Positions 1-6,124 of a DNA stretch of 9,268 bases are shown piece by piece (within the stretch, counting starts at the first letter, position 1; each line of letters opens with the position of its first letter). The notes below the pieces were generated by a model. The model had not been told where the DNA came from, did no database searches, and saw only the letters and a program-made list of their open reading frames with translations. Origin of the DNA: an uncultured Dehalococcoidia bacterium (GTDB lineage Bacteria; Chloroflexota; Dehalococcoidia; Tepidiformales; Tepidiformaceae); assembly GCA_937954195.1 (NCBI GenBank), contig CALFYR010000042.1, positions 1 to 9,268 of the forward strand, written 5' to 3'. The translations under genes and the position numbers were made by a program.

Positions 1-652
1 CACGGGCGCCGGTCGCGGCTTCTGCGCCGGCCTTGATCTGAAAGCCGGCCCCGAACAGGGCCAGTGGCAGCCCGGCGTCGGCCCCGTCCAGGATTCCATG
101 ACCTTCCAGGAAGACATCGCCGAACTCATGGTCAAGATGCGGAACGCCCCCCAGCCCATCATCGCCGCCGTCAATGGCGCGGCAACTGGCGGTGGGCTAT
201 CCCTCGCCATCGCCAGCGATATGCGCATCGGCACCGAACACGCCCGCTTCGCCTGCTCCTACCTCAACCTCGGTCTTGGCGGCGCCGATGTCGGCTCCTC
301 CTACTTCCTCCCCAAACTCGTCGGCGCCTCCCACGCGGCGGATATGCTCTATTCGGGCCGAATCGTCGATTCCGCCGAAGCCCGCGAGATGGGCCTGCTC
401 ACCCGCATCCTCCCGCCGGAAGACCTGCTCCCCGCCGCCATGTCCATCGCCGAAGGCATCATCCGCAAGGCCAGCCCCCTTGGCCTCCGCCTCACCAAGC
501 AAGTCCTCAACGAAACCGTCAACGGCATCCCCCTCGAAACCGCCCTCAAGCTCGAAAACCGCAATCAAATTCTCGCCAGCCAGACCGCCGATGCCCGCGA
601 AGCCCGCCAGGCCTGGGCCGAAAAGCGCGATCCCGTCTGGCACGACGCCTAG
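1..652 (+). CDS. Crotonase-family (enoyl-CoA hydratase/isomerase) protein, 5' end missing
   Basis: The reading frame is open from base 2 to the TAG at 650-652, so about 216 C-terminal residues are present. About 50 residues of a normal 260-270 residue protein lie upstream of the window. Two crotonase hallmarks are visible: the oxyanion-hole segment GFCAGLDL (17-40) and NGAATGGG (173-196). The family acts on CoA thioesters through an oxyanion hole formed by two backbone amides. Aligned by eye to rat mitochondrial hydratase, both catalytic glutamates are replaced: Glu144 by Ser (200-202) and Glu164 by Tyr (260-262). An Asp in an ADVG motif (287-289) lies where dienoyl-CoA isomerases carry a catalytic Asp. 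It may therefore be an isomerase or another crotonase rather than a simple hydratase. It is the first gene of a likely pair with the sulfurtransferase 11 nt downstream. The family is certain; the substrate is unknown. Confidence 0.93.
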   Translation, partial: TGAGRGFCAGLDLKAGPEQGQWQPGVGPVQDSMTFQEDIAELMVKMRNAPQPIIAAVNGAATGGGLSLAIASDMRIGTEHARFACSYLNLGLGGADVGSSYFLPKLVGASHAADMLYSGRIVDSAEAREMGLLTRILPPEDLLPAAMSIAEGIIRKASPLGLRLTKQVLNETVNGIPLETALKLENRNQILASQTADAREARQAWAEKRDPVWHDA

Positions 653-656
653 GAGG
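651..656 (+). promoter_or_regulatory. Shine-Dalgarno of the sulfurtransferase gene, overlapping the upstream stop codon
   Basis: AGGAGG lies 7 nt before the ATG at 664. Its first two bases are the last two of the crotonase TAG stop. This fixes the start of the sulfurtransferase and suggests that ribosomes ending the crotonase could reinitiate there, so the two genes are probably cotranscribed. Confidence 0.8.
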
Positions 657-663
657 CTAACCC

Positions 664-1536
664 ATGTCCAACCGCGAAGACTTCCTCGTCACCACCGCAT
701 GGCTCGCCGAGCACCTTGCCGGCCCCAACCTCCGCCTCCTCGAATGCACCGTCTTCCTTCGCCCTGGCGCAGAAGGGCGCGCCTTCGAAGTCGTCTCTGG
801 CCGCGATGAGTGGGCCAACGGCCACATACCCGGCGCCGGCTTCGCCGACCTCCAGGCCGACCTCAGCGACAACTCCTCCAACCTCCGCTTCATGATGCCC
901 ACAGCCGAACAATTCGCCGAAGCCATGGGGCGCTATGGCGTCACCAACGAATCCAACGTCATCCTCTACGACCGCGCCGGGAATATGTGGGCCGCCCGCA
1001 TCTGGTGGATGCTCCGCGCCTTCGGTTTCGAACACGCCCGCATCCTCGATGGCGGATGGTCCCGCTGGACCGCCGAAGGCCGGCCGGTTTCCACCGATGA
1101 CCCAAACCACCCTCCGGCCACCTTCGTCCCCAACCCTCGCCCCGAACTCATCGCCTCCAAAGCCGATGTCCTCGCCGCCATCGAATCCGGCCAAGCCTGC
1201 ATCGTCAACGCACTCAACGGCGCCCAGCACCGCGGCGAGGTCGCCCCCTACGGTCGCCCCGGCCACATCACCGGGAGCGTCAACGTCCCCGCCATGGGCG
1301 CCGCCGGCGTCGTCGATCCCGAAACCCAGCTCTACCATCCCATCGACGAGATCCGCCGCCGCTTCGAGGAGGCGGGCGCCCGCCCGGACCAGCGCATCAT
1401 CACCTACTGCGGAGGCGGCATCGCTGCGAGCAGCGCCGCCTTCGCCGCCACCATGACCGGCTTCACCAATATCGCCCTCTACGACGCCTCCCTCTCCGAA
1501 TGGGCCGCCGACCCAACCCTCCCCATGGAAACCTAG
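664..1536 (+). CDS. Two-domain rhodanese-type sulfurtransferase
   Basis: This 290-residue protein has the length of tandem-rhodanese enzymes (thiosulfate or 3-mercaptopyruvate sulfurtransferases), which move sulfane sulfur through a cysteine persulfide. The N-terminal domain (about 8-140) carries GHIPGAGFADL (53-63) and YDRAGNMWAARIWW (102-115). It has no Cys in the loop, as is usual for the inactive domain. The C-terminal domain (about 160-285) has GRPGHITGSVNVP (197-209) and the active loop YCGGGIAAS, with catalytic Cys249. CGGGIA resembles the CGSGVT loop of mercaptopyruvate sulfurtransferases more than the CRKGVT loop of thiosulfate enzymes, but the match is not exact and the donor is unclear. 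No signal peptide is seen, so it is probably cytoplasmic. The start is fixed by AGGAGG 7 nt upstream. It follows the crotonase by 11 nt; a shared pathway is not evident. Confidence 0.93.
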   Translation: MSNREDFLVTTAWLAEHLAGPNLRLLECTVFLRPGAEGRAFEVVSGRDEWANGHIPGAGFADLQADLSDNSSNLRFMMPTAEQFAEAMGRYGVTNESNVILYDRAGNMWAARIWWMLRAFGFEHARILDGGWSRWTAEGRPVSTDDPNHPPATFVPNPRPELIASKADVLAAIESGQACIVNALNGAQHRGEVAPYGRPGHITGSVNVPAMGAAGVVDPETQLYHPIDEIRRRFEEAGARPDQRIITYCGGGIAASSAAFAATMTGFTNIALYDASLSEWAADPTLPMET

Positions 1537-1652
1537 TCCCTACAAATCCGCGACCGGCAGGAAGCCGCACACCGAACGACCATCAAGCCCGGCCGCGACT
1601 CAGCGGAGGGCCGAGCCTGAGCAACAGCAACACCACCGTCGAACTAAATCAC

Positions 1653-1718
1653 ATGCTGCAATTGCTCGCCGGCGTCATCCTGGTCATCGCCTACGCGCTC
1701 GCTCCCGCGTTCCTCTAA
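1653..1718 (+). CDS. Possible 21-residue single-span membrane peptide (tentative)
   Basis: An ATG-to-TAA frame encodes 21 residues, almost all hydrophobic (MLQLLAGVIL, then VIAYALAPAF and a final Leu), enough for one transmembrane helix. No Shine-Dalgarno precedes the ATG. The same frame is open further upstream, and a GGAGGG at 1605-1610 stands 6 nt before an in-frame CTG at 1617, which would give 33 residues if that rare start were used. The 3' end overlaps the stop of the convergent methyltransferase gene (1715-1717). GC-rich DNA produces such frames by chance, so this is only a candidate. No function is proposed. Confidence 0.22.
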   Translation: MLQLLAGVILVIAYALAPAFL

Positions 1719-2347
1719 CTCGGTCGCTGGGCTCCCCGCCGGCGAGCCGCGCCGAGCACCTGCGGCAGTCCCCGGATCGGCGTCTCCCGCACTTCGTTCA
1801 CCTCGAAACCCGCCCGCCCAATGGTTTCCACCGTGCGCCTGTTCGGGTGGCAGCCCGCTGCGGCACGCCGCCACAACGGTGCAATCACGTCAGCCAGCCG
1901 CCCCTTCACGCGCCCCTCGGGCCGCACATGCTCCAGGAACAACAACGTCCCCTCGGGTCGAAGTACCCGCAACACCTCGTCCAGGGCCCGCTCCTGGCTC
2001 GCAACCGAGCAGAGAGTGAGCGTCACCAGCACCGTATCGAACGACGCTGCCCGGAATGGCAGATCCTCCGCCCGGCCGGCCACCAGCGTGTACTCCGTGC
2101 CCGCTTCCTCGGCATGCTTGCGCGCCCGCTCAAGCATGTACCCGTCCGGCTCGATCCCGACGTACGTAACGCCGCCCGGCAGGTACTTCCAGTTCGCCCC
2201 GACGCCGACGCCAAGCTCGAGCACCCGCCCGCTCACCCGCGAGACCAGTTCCTTCCGAAGACCTCGTTCCTCCCGGCTCTCGTTCCGTACCGCCCAGTCC
2301 CAGAACGCAGCGAATCTCCGGTGGCCGCGCCCGGTTTCCGAAATCAT
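1715..2347 (-). CDS. Class I SAM-dependent methyltransferase
   Basis: The 210-residue protein has the Rossmann-type methyltransferase motifs in order. Motif I is VLELGVGVGANWKYLP (42-57). An acidic residue ends the second strand in GIEPDGYM (64-71). AEDLPF (93-98) and ASFDTVLVTLTLCSV (101-115) follow, and the post-core motif is LRPEGTLLFLEHVRP (129-143). It belongs to the broad UbiE/Methyltransf_11 group and recalls small METTL7/phospholipid-methyltransferase-like proteins (FWDWAVRNESREERGLR near the N-terminus, then VLELG). The acceptor cannot be told: lipid, quinone, thiol or small molecule are all possible. The ATG at 2347 was chosen because it forms a 4-nt ATGA overlap with the DUF2087 stop and has GAGGA about 10 nt upstream. 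A longer open frame to 2665 would overlap DUF2087 almost completely and is rejected. It is the last gene of the minus-strand operon. Confidence 0.93.
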   Translation of the reverse strand: MISETGRGHRRFAAFWDWAVRNESREERGLRKELVSRVSGRVLELGVGVGANWKYLPGGVTYVGIEPDGYMLERARKHAEEAGTEYTLVAGRAEDLPFRAASFDTVLVTLTLCSVASQERALDEVLRVLRPEGTLLFLEHVRPEGRVKGRLADVIAPLWRRAAAGCHPNRRTVETIGRAGFEVNEVRETPIRGLPQVLGAARRRGAQRPS

Positions 2348-2640
2348 CGCTCGTGTTCCTCTGCCACCCAGTACTCCCGTCCGTCGGTAGTCCGCTCCAG
2401 CCACCCCTCCTCCACGAGTGTCCTTCGCAAAATCGCCGCGTCGCGGAACAGCGACCACTCGTCCAGCACCTCGTTCACCTCGTGCTCCGAATACCGGCGA
2501 CCGCGTTCGAACTTCGCCACCAGGTACGCCACCGCAAGGCGCTGTTGCCCTAACTTCGTGGGCCACCGGATGAGTCGTCCCTGCGCATCCAGCCGGTGCG
2601 CGAGCTCCCTCGCCGCATCCGCCGGTGTGGGCCGCGTCAT
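2344..2640 (-). CDS. DUF2087 domain protein
   Basis: This 98-residue protein is almost entirely one DUF2087 domain. The family pattern is clear: GRLIRWPTKLGQQRLAVAYL (21-40), FERGRRYSEHEVNEVL (44-59), FRDAAILRRTLVEEGWLER (65-83) and DGREYW (86-91). The domain is predicted to be winged-helix-like and often sits at the C-terminus of ArsR- or LuxR-type regulators, or stands alone. Its biochemical role is not established; DNA or RNA binding is inference. The start codon overlaps the crotonase stop by 4 nt (2637-2640), and its own stop overlaps the methyltransferase start by 4 nt (2344-2347), so translation is probably coupled on both sides. No strong Shine-Dalgarno precedes its ATG, which fits coupling. 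It could be a small regulator of the operon or an accessory partner of the methyltransferase. Confidence 0.9.
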   Translation of the reverse strand: MTRPTPADAARELAHRLDAQGRLIRWPTKLGQQRLAVAYLVAKFERGRRYSEHEVNEVLDEWSLFRDAAILRRTLVEEGWLERTTDGREYWVAEEHER

Positions 2641-3419
2641 GGCGCGGAACGTTCCTTGCCCACAAGCCGGGCCAGCATCAGGTAGTCCCGATCGCTGTGC
2701 GTCGTCCCCGCCGGAACCATCGATTCCGCAAGCGCGTTACACGTCGATTTCGTCAGCGCCAGCGAAATCGGGTCTTTTTCCAGGAGCTTCCGTGCCAGCT
2801 CCCGCGCCCGCGGCAGAACCTCATCGTCGGGCACGCGATGGTTCAGGAATCCCCAGGCGAGCGCCTGCTCGCTCGTGAACCGATCGCAGGTCATCACCAG
2901 CTCCTTCGTCCGCGCCGGACCCAGTTCGCGCATCAACCGCGGCAGTGCGTTCCACGTCAGAGGGATGTCCAGGTCCACCTCCGGGATCGAAAACCACGAT
3001 GATTCAGCCGCCAGCCGAATATCCAGGCACGAAAGGAACACCACCGCGCCGCCGATCGCCAGGCCGTTGACTGCCCCGATAGTCACCTGGTCCAGCCCTT
3101 CCAGCGCCGCGCACGTCCGGTTCCCGGCACTCGACCTGATCCGCTCCCGCAATGGCGAAGGCTCCGCATTCGCGGCTGCCAACGGAGTGCGCGTACCGTC
3201 GCGCGGCCCCCCGCCCAGGTCCGCGCCGGCCGAAAAGGCCCGCCCGGCGCCCGTCACGAGTACCACCCGCGCGTCGGCATCGTCGGCAAGTTCCCGGCAC
3301 ACCTGCTGCAACTCAGCGTGCATCCGGAAGCTGATGGCATTCAGCTTTTCCGGCCGGTTCAGCGTGATGGTGACAAGTCCCGGCAATTCGACGTCACGCT
3401 CCACCAGCAACGTCTCCAT
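2637..3419 (-). CDS. Crotonase-family (enoyl-CoA hydratase/isomerase) protein
   Basis: The 260-residue protein is full length for the family. It shows VTITLNRPEKLNAIS (16-30), the oxyanion-hole segment GRAFSAGADL (59-68) and NGLAIGGAVVFLSCLDIRLA (118-137). Aligned by eye to rat enoyl-CoA hydratase, Glu164 is kept as Glu147 (IPEVDLDIP) but Glu144 is replaced by Val127. Delta3-delta2-enoyl-CoA isomerases also use a single glutamate at this place, so isomerase-type or other crotonase chemistry is more likely than simple hydration. The loop at about 70-88 is long and rich in Gly, Pro and Ala. The start is fixed by GGAGG-type bases 5 nt upstream (3425-3430). It is the first gene of the minus-strand operon and overlaps DUF2087 by 4 nt. 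It is clearly different from the crotonase at the window start. The substrate is unknown. Confidence 0.95.
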   Translation of the reverse strand: METLLVERDVELPGLVTITLNRPEKLNAISFRMHAELQQVCRELADDADARVVLVTGAGRAFSAGADLGGGPRDGTRTPLAAANAEPSPLRERIRSSAGNRTCAALEGLDQVTIGAVNGLAIGGAVVFLSCLDIRLAAESSWFSIPEVDLDIPLTWNALPRLMRELGPARTKELVMTCDRFTSEQALAWGFLNHRVPDDEVLPRARELARKLLEKDPISLALTKSTCNALAESMVPAGTTHSDRDYLMLARLVGKERSAP

Positions 3420-3424
3420 GTTTT

Positions 3425-3430
3425 CCTCCT
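3425..3430 (-). promoter_or_regulatory. Shine-Dalgarno of the minus-strand crotonase
   Basis: On the minus strand the sequence reads AGGAGG, then aaaac, then ATG at 3419. The 5-nt spacing and perfect anti-SD match fix this start. Confidence 0.8.
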
Positions 3431-3445
3431 CGCCTGGCCGCCGCG

Positions 3446-3451
3446 ATTGTA
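3446..3451 (-). promoter_or_regulatory. Candidate -10 box (TACAAT) for the crotonase/DUF2087/methyltransferase operon
   Basis: The minus strand reads TACAAT, five of six bases of the sigma-70 consensus, 26 nt upstream of the crotonase ATG. It would give a short leader of about 20 nt that still contains the AGGAGG. No good -35 hexamer is seen at 16-18 nt, so the call rests on the -10 and its position. Confidence 0.35.
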
Positions 3452-3519
3452 ACCGTCTCTCCTACGAAAGGATGACCCTCCGGGTGTTGCGCCCTTCTTC
3501 AACTCACCCGTACGCTGCC

Positions 3520-3528
3520 TGCCATAGT
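3520..3528 (+). promoter_or_regulatory. Candidate extended -10 (TGcCATAGT) for the MMPL gene
   Basis: TG, one base, then CATAGT (four of six consensus bases) precedes the MMPL gene. Transcription would begin near 3535, inside the palindrome cluster at 3528-3562. That is a usual layout for a repressed promoter. No convincing -35 is seen. Confidence 0.3.
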
Positions 3529-3562
3529 GAATGATGATTCATTCAAATGAATGGTCGTTCAT
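3528..3562 (+). promoter_or_regulatory. Overlapping palindromes, probable TetR-type operator of the MMPL gene
   Basis: Three inverted repeats overlap here. The first is TGAATGA-TGAT-TCATTCA (3528-3545, perfect 7-bp arms). The second is ATTCATT-CA-AATGAAT (3537-3552, perfect 7-bp arms). The third is ATGAATG-GT-CGTTCAT (3547-3562, one mismatched pair). The outer two have centres 18 bp apart and share TGAATG and TTCAT half-sites. Symmetric sites of 16-18 bp near the start of transporter genes are typical of TetR-family repressors, and MMPL genes often have such control. No tetR gene lies in the window, so the regulator is inferred. The cluster is AT-rich in a GC-rich setting and lies between divergent genes. 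Confidence 0.65.
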
Positions 3563-3594
3563 CAGTCGGCAAACCAATGGGAGAATCCACAGAC

Positions 3595-5790
3595 ATGCCA
3601 CGCTTCCTCACCACCGAAGGCCTCGCTCGCTTCTCCACCCGCCGCCCCTGGGTCGTTGTTTCAATCTGGGTCATCGCGCTCGTCGCCGCGGTTGCCTCCG
3701 CGGCGTCTATCGGTGGCGTCCTCACCACCGAGGCGGAATCCTACCGCGAAAGCGAATCCTCGAACGCCGAAGCCATCCTCGAAGAACGGTTCTTTGGCGC
3801 CCAACCCGCCGAAGAGTTCGTCCTCGTCCATTCGGATTCCCTCTCCGTCGATGACCCCGCTTTCACCGAACGCGCACAGGCCGTAATCGCCGAACTCCGC
3901 GCTATACCCGGCATCGAAGTCCTTAGCTTCTTCGAAACGGGCGCTCCAACCCTCGTGTCAGCATCCCGGACCACGCTGCTCGTGCCCGTCGTCATCACGG
4001 CCGGCGAGATCGAAGCCCAGGCCGAAGAGGTCCTGCACGCCATCGAACCGCTGAACGCCGGCGGCTTCACCGTCGTCACCGGCGGCGAAGGCAGCATCTC
4101 CGTCGCCTTCAACGAAACCTCCGAAAGCGACCTCCAGACCGCCGAACTGATCGGCCTGCCAATCGCGCTGCTCATCCTTGTCGTCGTCTTCGGCGCTCTG
4201 GTCGCGGCTGGCGTGCCCATCGTCCTCGGCCTCATGTCCATCGTCATCGCGCTCGGAGTCAGCGCGCTCATTGGCCGCACCTTCGAACTCTCCATCTTCG
4301 TCGTCAACATCATCACCACCATCGGCCTCGCGGTCGGCATCGACTACTCGCTCCTGGTCATCCAGCGCGTCCGCGAAGAGCGCCGAAACGGCCTCTCCCG
4401 CGATGAGGCCATCATCAAGGCCGGCGGCACCGCCAGCCGGGCCGTTCTCTTCTCCGGCATGGCGGTAGTGGTCGCCCTGTCCGGTCTCCTCATCGTTCCC
4501 CAGAGCATCTTCCGCAGCATGGGCGTCGGCGCCATCGTCGTGGTCATCGTCGCTGTCCTCGCGGCGATGACGCTCCTCCCGGCCGCCCTCCGCCTCCTCG
4601 GCGACCGTGTGAACTCCGTTCGGGTCCGCATGCCGTGGCGCCGCGAATCCAGCGATGGCGCATTCTGGGACCGGACCACGCAAACCGTGATGCGCCACCC
4701 CGTGGTCAGCCTGGTCGGCTCGTCCTCGCTCCTCATAGCTGCCGCCATCCCCTACGCCACTGTCGAACTCGGCTTCTCAGGCGTCTCCACGCTCCCCCAA
4801 TCAAGCAGCGCTCGCCAGGCCTTCAACCTCCTCGATGAGGAGTTCTCGGCCGGTCTTATCGGGCCAGCCCAGGTCGTCGTCGAAAGCGCCGCACTCGACG
4901 CTGAGCCCGTCCAGTCCGGCATCGAACGCCTCGTCGCCAGCATCGAAGCTGACCCCGTCTTCGGCGATGTCACCGTCACCACGAACGATGCCGGCGACAT
5001 TGCTCTCGTCGAGACGACGATCATCGGCGACCCGCAGGGCGATACAGCCCGCGCGGCCATCGACCGCCTCCGCGATACCTACGTCCCTAATGCCTTCGGG
5101 AGCGCCAATGCCACCACCTATGTCGGCGGCGCCACCGCGGCAGGCATGGACGACACAGCACTCATCGCCGACTACACCATCCCCGTGATGGCCTTCGTCC
5201 TCGGCCTCAGCTTCGTCATCCTTCTCATGGTCTTCCGAAGCATCGTTGTCCCGATCAAGGCCATCATCATGAATCTCCTCTCCGTCGGCGCCGCCTACGG
5301 GCTTATGGTCCTCGTCTTCCAGCACGGCGTCGGGGCCGATCTGCTCGGCTTCCAGCAGGTCGAACGCATCGAATCGTGGGTGCCGCTCTTCATGTTCGCC
5401 ATCCTCTTCGGACTTTCCATGGACTACCACGTCTTCCTGCTCACCCGTATCCGCGAACGCTTCGACCAGACCGGCGACAACGCCGAATCCGTTGCCTTCG
5501 GCGTGCGCACCACGGCCGGCCTCATCACCGGCGCCGCGCTCATCATGGTCGCCGTTTTCACCGGCTTCGCCATGGGCGAAATGGTTATGTTCCAGCAGTT
5601 CGGCTTCGGTCTCGCAGTCGCCGTCCTCCTCGATGCGACCATCGTCCGGAGCGTCCTCGTCCCGGCCAGCATGGCCCTCCTGGGCAACGCGAACTGGTAC
5701 CTGCCCTCGTGGCTCGGCTGGCTCCCCCACATCAACGTCGAAGGCTCCCACGAGCCCCACCCCGCTCCGGTCCTCCAGCCGGATTTCTAA
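3595..5790 (+). CDS. MMPL-family RND transporter
   Basis: The 731-residue inner-membrane protein has the two-fold MMPL layout. A first membrane span (19-42) is followed by an extracytoplasmic domain (about 45-180), a block of spans (about 184-335), a short cytoplasmic linker, a span (about 368-390), a second extracytoplasmic domain (about 392-525) and a final block (about 528-698). The Asp-Tyr pairs of the proton relay are both present: GIDYSLL (Asp250-Tyr251) and SMDYHVF (Asp610-Tyr611), as in MmpL3. LLDATIVRSVLVP (678-690) and NANWYLPSWL (698-707) are family signatures near the C-terminus. Members export lipids, pigments or hydrophobic compounds; the cargo is unknown here. The ATG at 3595 is preferred because GGGAGA (3579-3584) precedes it and the next spans fit. 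An upstream in-frame ATG at 3547 lies inside the operator. The gene ends at a probable hairpin terminator. Confidence 0.94.
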   Translation: MPRFLTTEGLARFSTRRPWVVVSIWVIALVAAVASAASIGGVLTTEAESYRESESSNAEAILEERFFGAQPAEEFVLVHSDSLSVDDPAFTERAQAVIAELRAIPGIEVLSFFETGAPTLVSASRTTLLVPVVITAGEIEAQAEEVLHAIEPLNAGGFTVVTGGEGSISVAFNETSESDLQTAELIGLPIALLILVVVFGALVAAGVPIVLGLMSIVIALGVSALIGRTFELSIFVVNIITTIGLAVGIDYSLLVIQRVREERRNGLSRDEAIIKAGGTASRAVLFSGMAVVVALSGLLIVPQSIFRSMGVGAIVVVIVAVLAAMTLLPAALRLLGDRVNSVRVRMPWRRESSDGAFWDRTTQTVMRHPVVSLVGSSSLLIAAAIPYATVELGFSGVSTLPQSSSARQAFNLLDEEFSAGLIGPAQVVVESAALDAEPVQSGIERLVASIEADPVFGDVTVTTNDAGDIALVETTIIGDPQGDTARAAIDRLRDTYVPNAFGSANATTYVGGATAAGMDDTALIADYTIPVMAFVLGLSFVILLMVFRSIVVPIKAIIMNLLSVGAAYGLMVLVFQHGVGADLLGFQQVERIESWVPLFMFAILFGLSMDYHVFLLTRIRERFDQTGDNAESVAFGVRTTAGLITGAALIMVAVFTGFAMGEMVMFQQFGFGLAVAVLLDATIVRSVLVPASMALLGNANWYLPSWLGWLPHINVEGSHEPHPAPVLQPDF

Positions 5791-5815
5791 AGCCCCTCGT
5801 CCCCCCGAGGTCGCA

Positions 5816-5849
5816 AAGGCCGGGAACGTGCGAGAGCGCGCCCGGCCTT
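5816..5849 (+). terminator. Hairpin terminator after the MMPL gene
   Basis: AAGGCCGGG (5816-5824) pairs with CCCGGCCTT (5841-5849) in a perfect 9-bp stem around a 16-nt loop that can itself pair weakly (GCG/CGC). It begins 25 nt after the MMPL stop. The following bases are pyrimidine-rich and hold some T's but no long T-run, so termination may be partial. Confidence 0.55.
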
Positions 5850-5850
5850 C

Positions 5851-5859
5851 TGCTATTCT
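5851..5859 (+). promoter_or_regulatory. Candidate extended -10 (TGcTATTCT) of the toxin-antitoxin operon
   Basis: TG, one base, then TATTCT (five of six consensus bases) lies just after the terminator hairpin. Transcription would start at about 5866, essentially at the antitoxin ATG (5867), giving a leaderless or nearly leaderless mRNA. This fits the lack of a Shine-Dalgarno. No -35 is seen. Confidence 0.45.
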
Positions 5860-5866
5860 TTAATGC

Positions 5867-6124
5867 ATGTCGCGAACCATCGAACTCGACGAAGCCCTGG
5901 TCTCGGAGATTGAAGAACTCGCCCGCCGCGAGGCAACCACGGCAGCAGCAATCGTCGAACGTGCGATACGCCGCGTGCTGACGGAAACCGCCGCCAGTCC
6001 ACGTGGAACGAGGCTGGAGTGGAAAGACGCCACAGTTGGGGGCGAGGGCCTCCAGCCTCCGTTCACCGAAGACAATTGGGCCGCGATTCGTGAGGCAGCC
6101 TACGAGCGTGGCTCCGTCGGTTGA
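5867..6124 (+). CDS. VapB-like antitoxin
   Basis: This 85-residue protein precedes a PIN-domain toxin. Residues 1-40 (TIELDEALVSEIEELARREA, then a helix to about 39) look like a short beta-strand followed by two helices, as in ribbon-helix-helix antitoxins that dimerise on their own promoter. The C-terminal part (WKDATVGGEGL at 52-62, then FTEDNWAAIREAAYERG) is the likely toxin-binding tail; a GG-x-GL segment is common in VapB tails. In the family the antitoxin neutralises the toxin and represses the operon. Its stop overlaps the toxin's TTG start by 4 nt. There is no Shine-Dalgarno, and the -10 candidate lies so close that the mRNA may be leaderless. Codon use is less biased than in the flanking genes, which suggests acquisition. 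Confidence 0.8.
   Translation: MSRTIELDEALVSEIEELARREATTAAAIVERAIRRVLTETAASPRGTRLEWKDATVGGEGLQPPFTEDNWAAIREAAYERGSVG

Noticed and set aside
1500..1652. A 72-residue frame running from within the sulfurtransferase gene to 1718.
   Set aside because: Its first part overlaps the sulfurtransferase C-terminus in another frame and is Pro/Arg/Asn-rich filler; only the last hydrophobic segment is of interest.
2646..2655. Perfect palindrome GGAACGTTCC.
   Set aside because: It lies inside the coding end of the minus-strand crotonase, 6 nt before the DUF2087 start. A single 10-bp palindrome is expected by chance in a window of this size.
2344..2665. The methyltransferase frame stays open upstream to 2665, suggesting a 316-residue fusion protein.
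   Set aside because: The extension overlaps the well-supported DUF2087 gene in another frame, has low-complexity composition, and the ATG at 2347 has an ATGA overlap and a ribosome site.
3547..3594. Alternative MMPL start at the ATG 3547.
   Set aside because: It lies inside the palindrome cluster, has no Shine-Dalgarno and adds 16 residues not typical of the family. The ATG at 3595 has GGGAGA upstream.
3958..5760. Long open frames antisense to the MMPL gene.
   Set aside because: They encode low-complexity, Asp/Glu/Gly-rich sequence produced by strong codon bias in GC-rich DNA and show no family motif.
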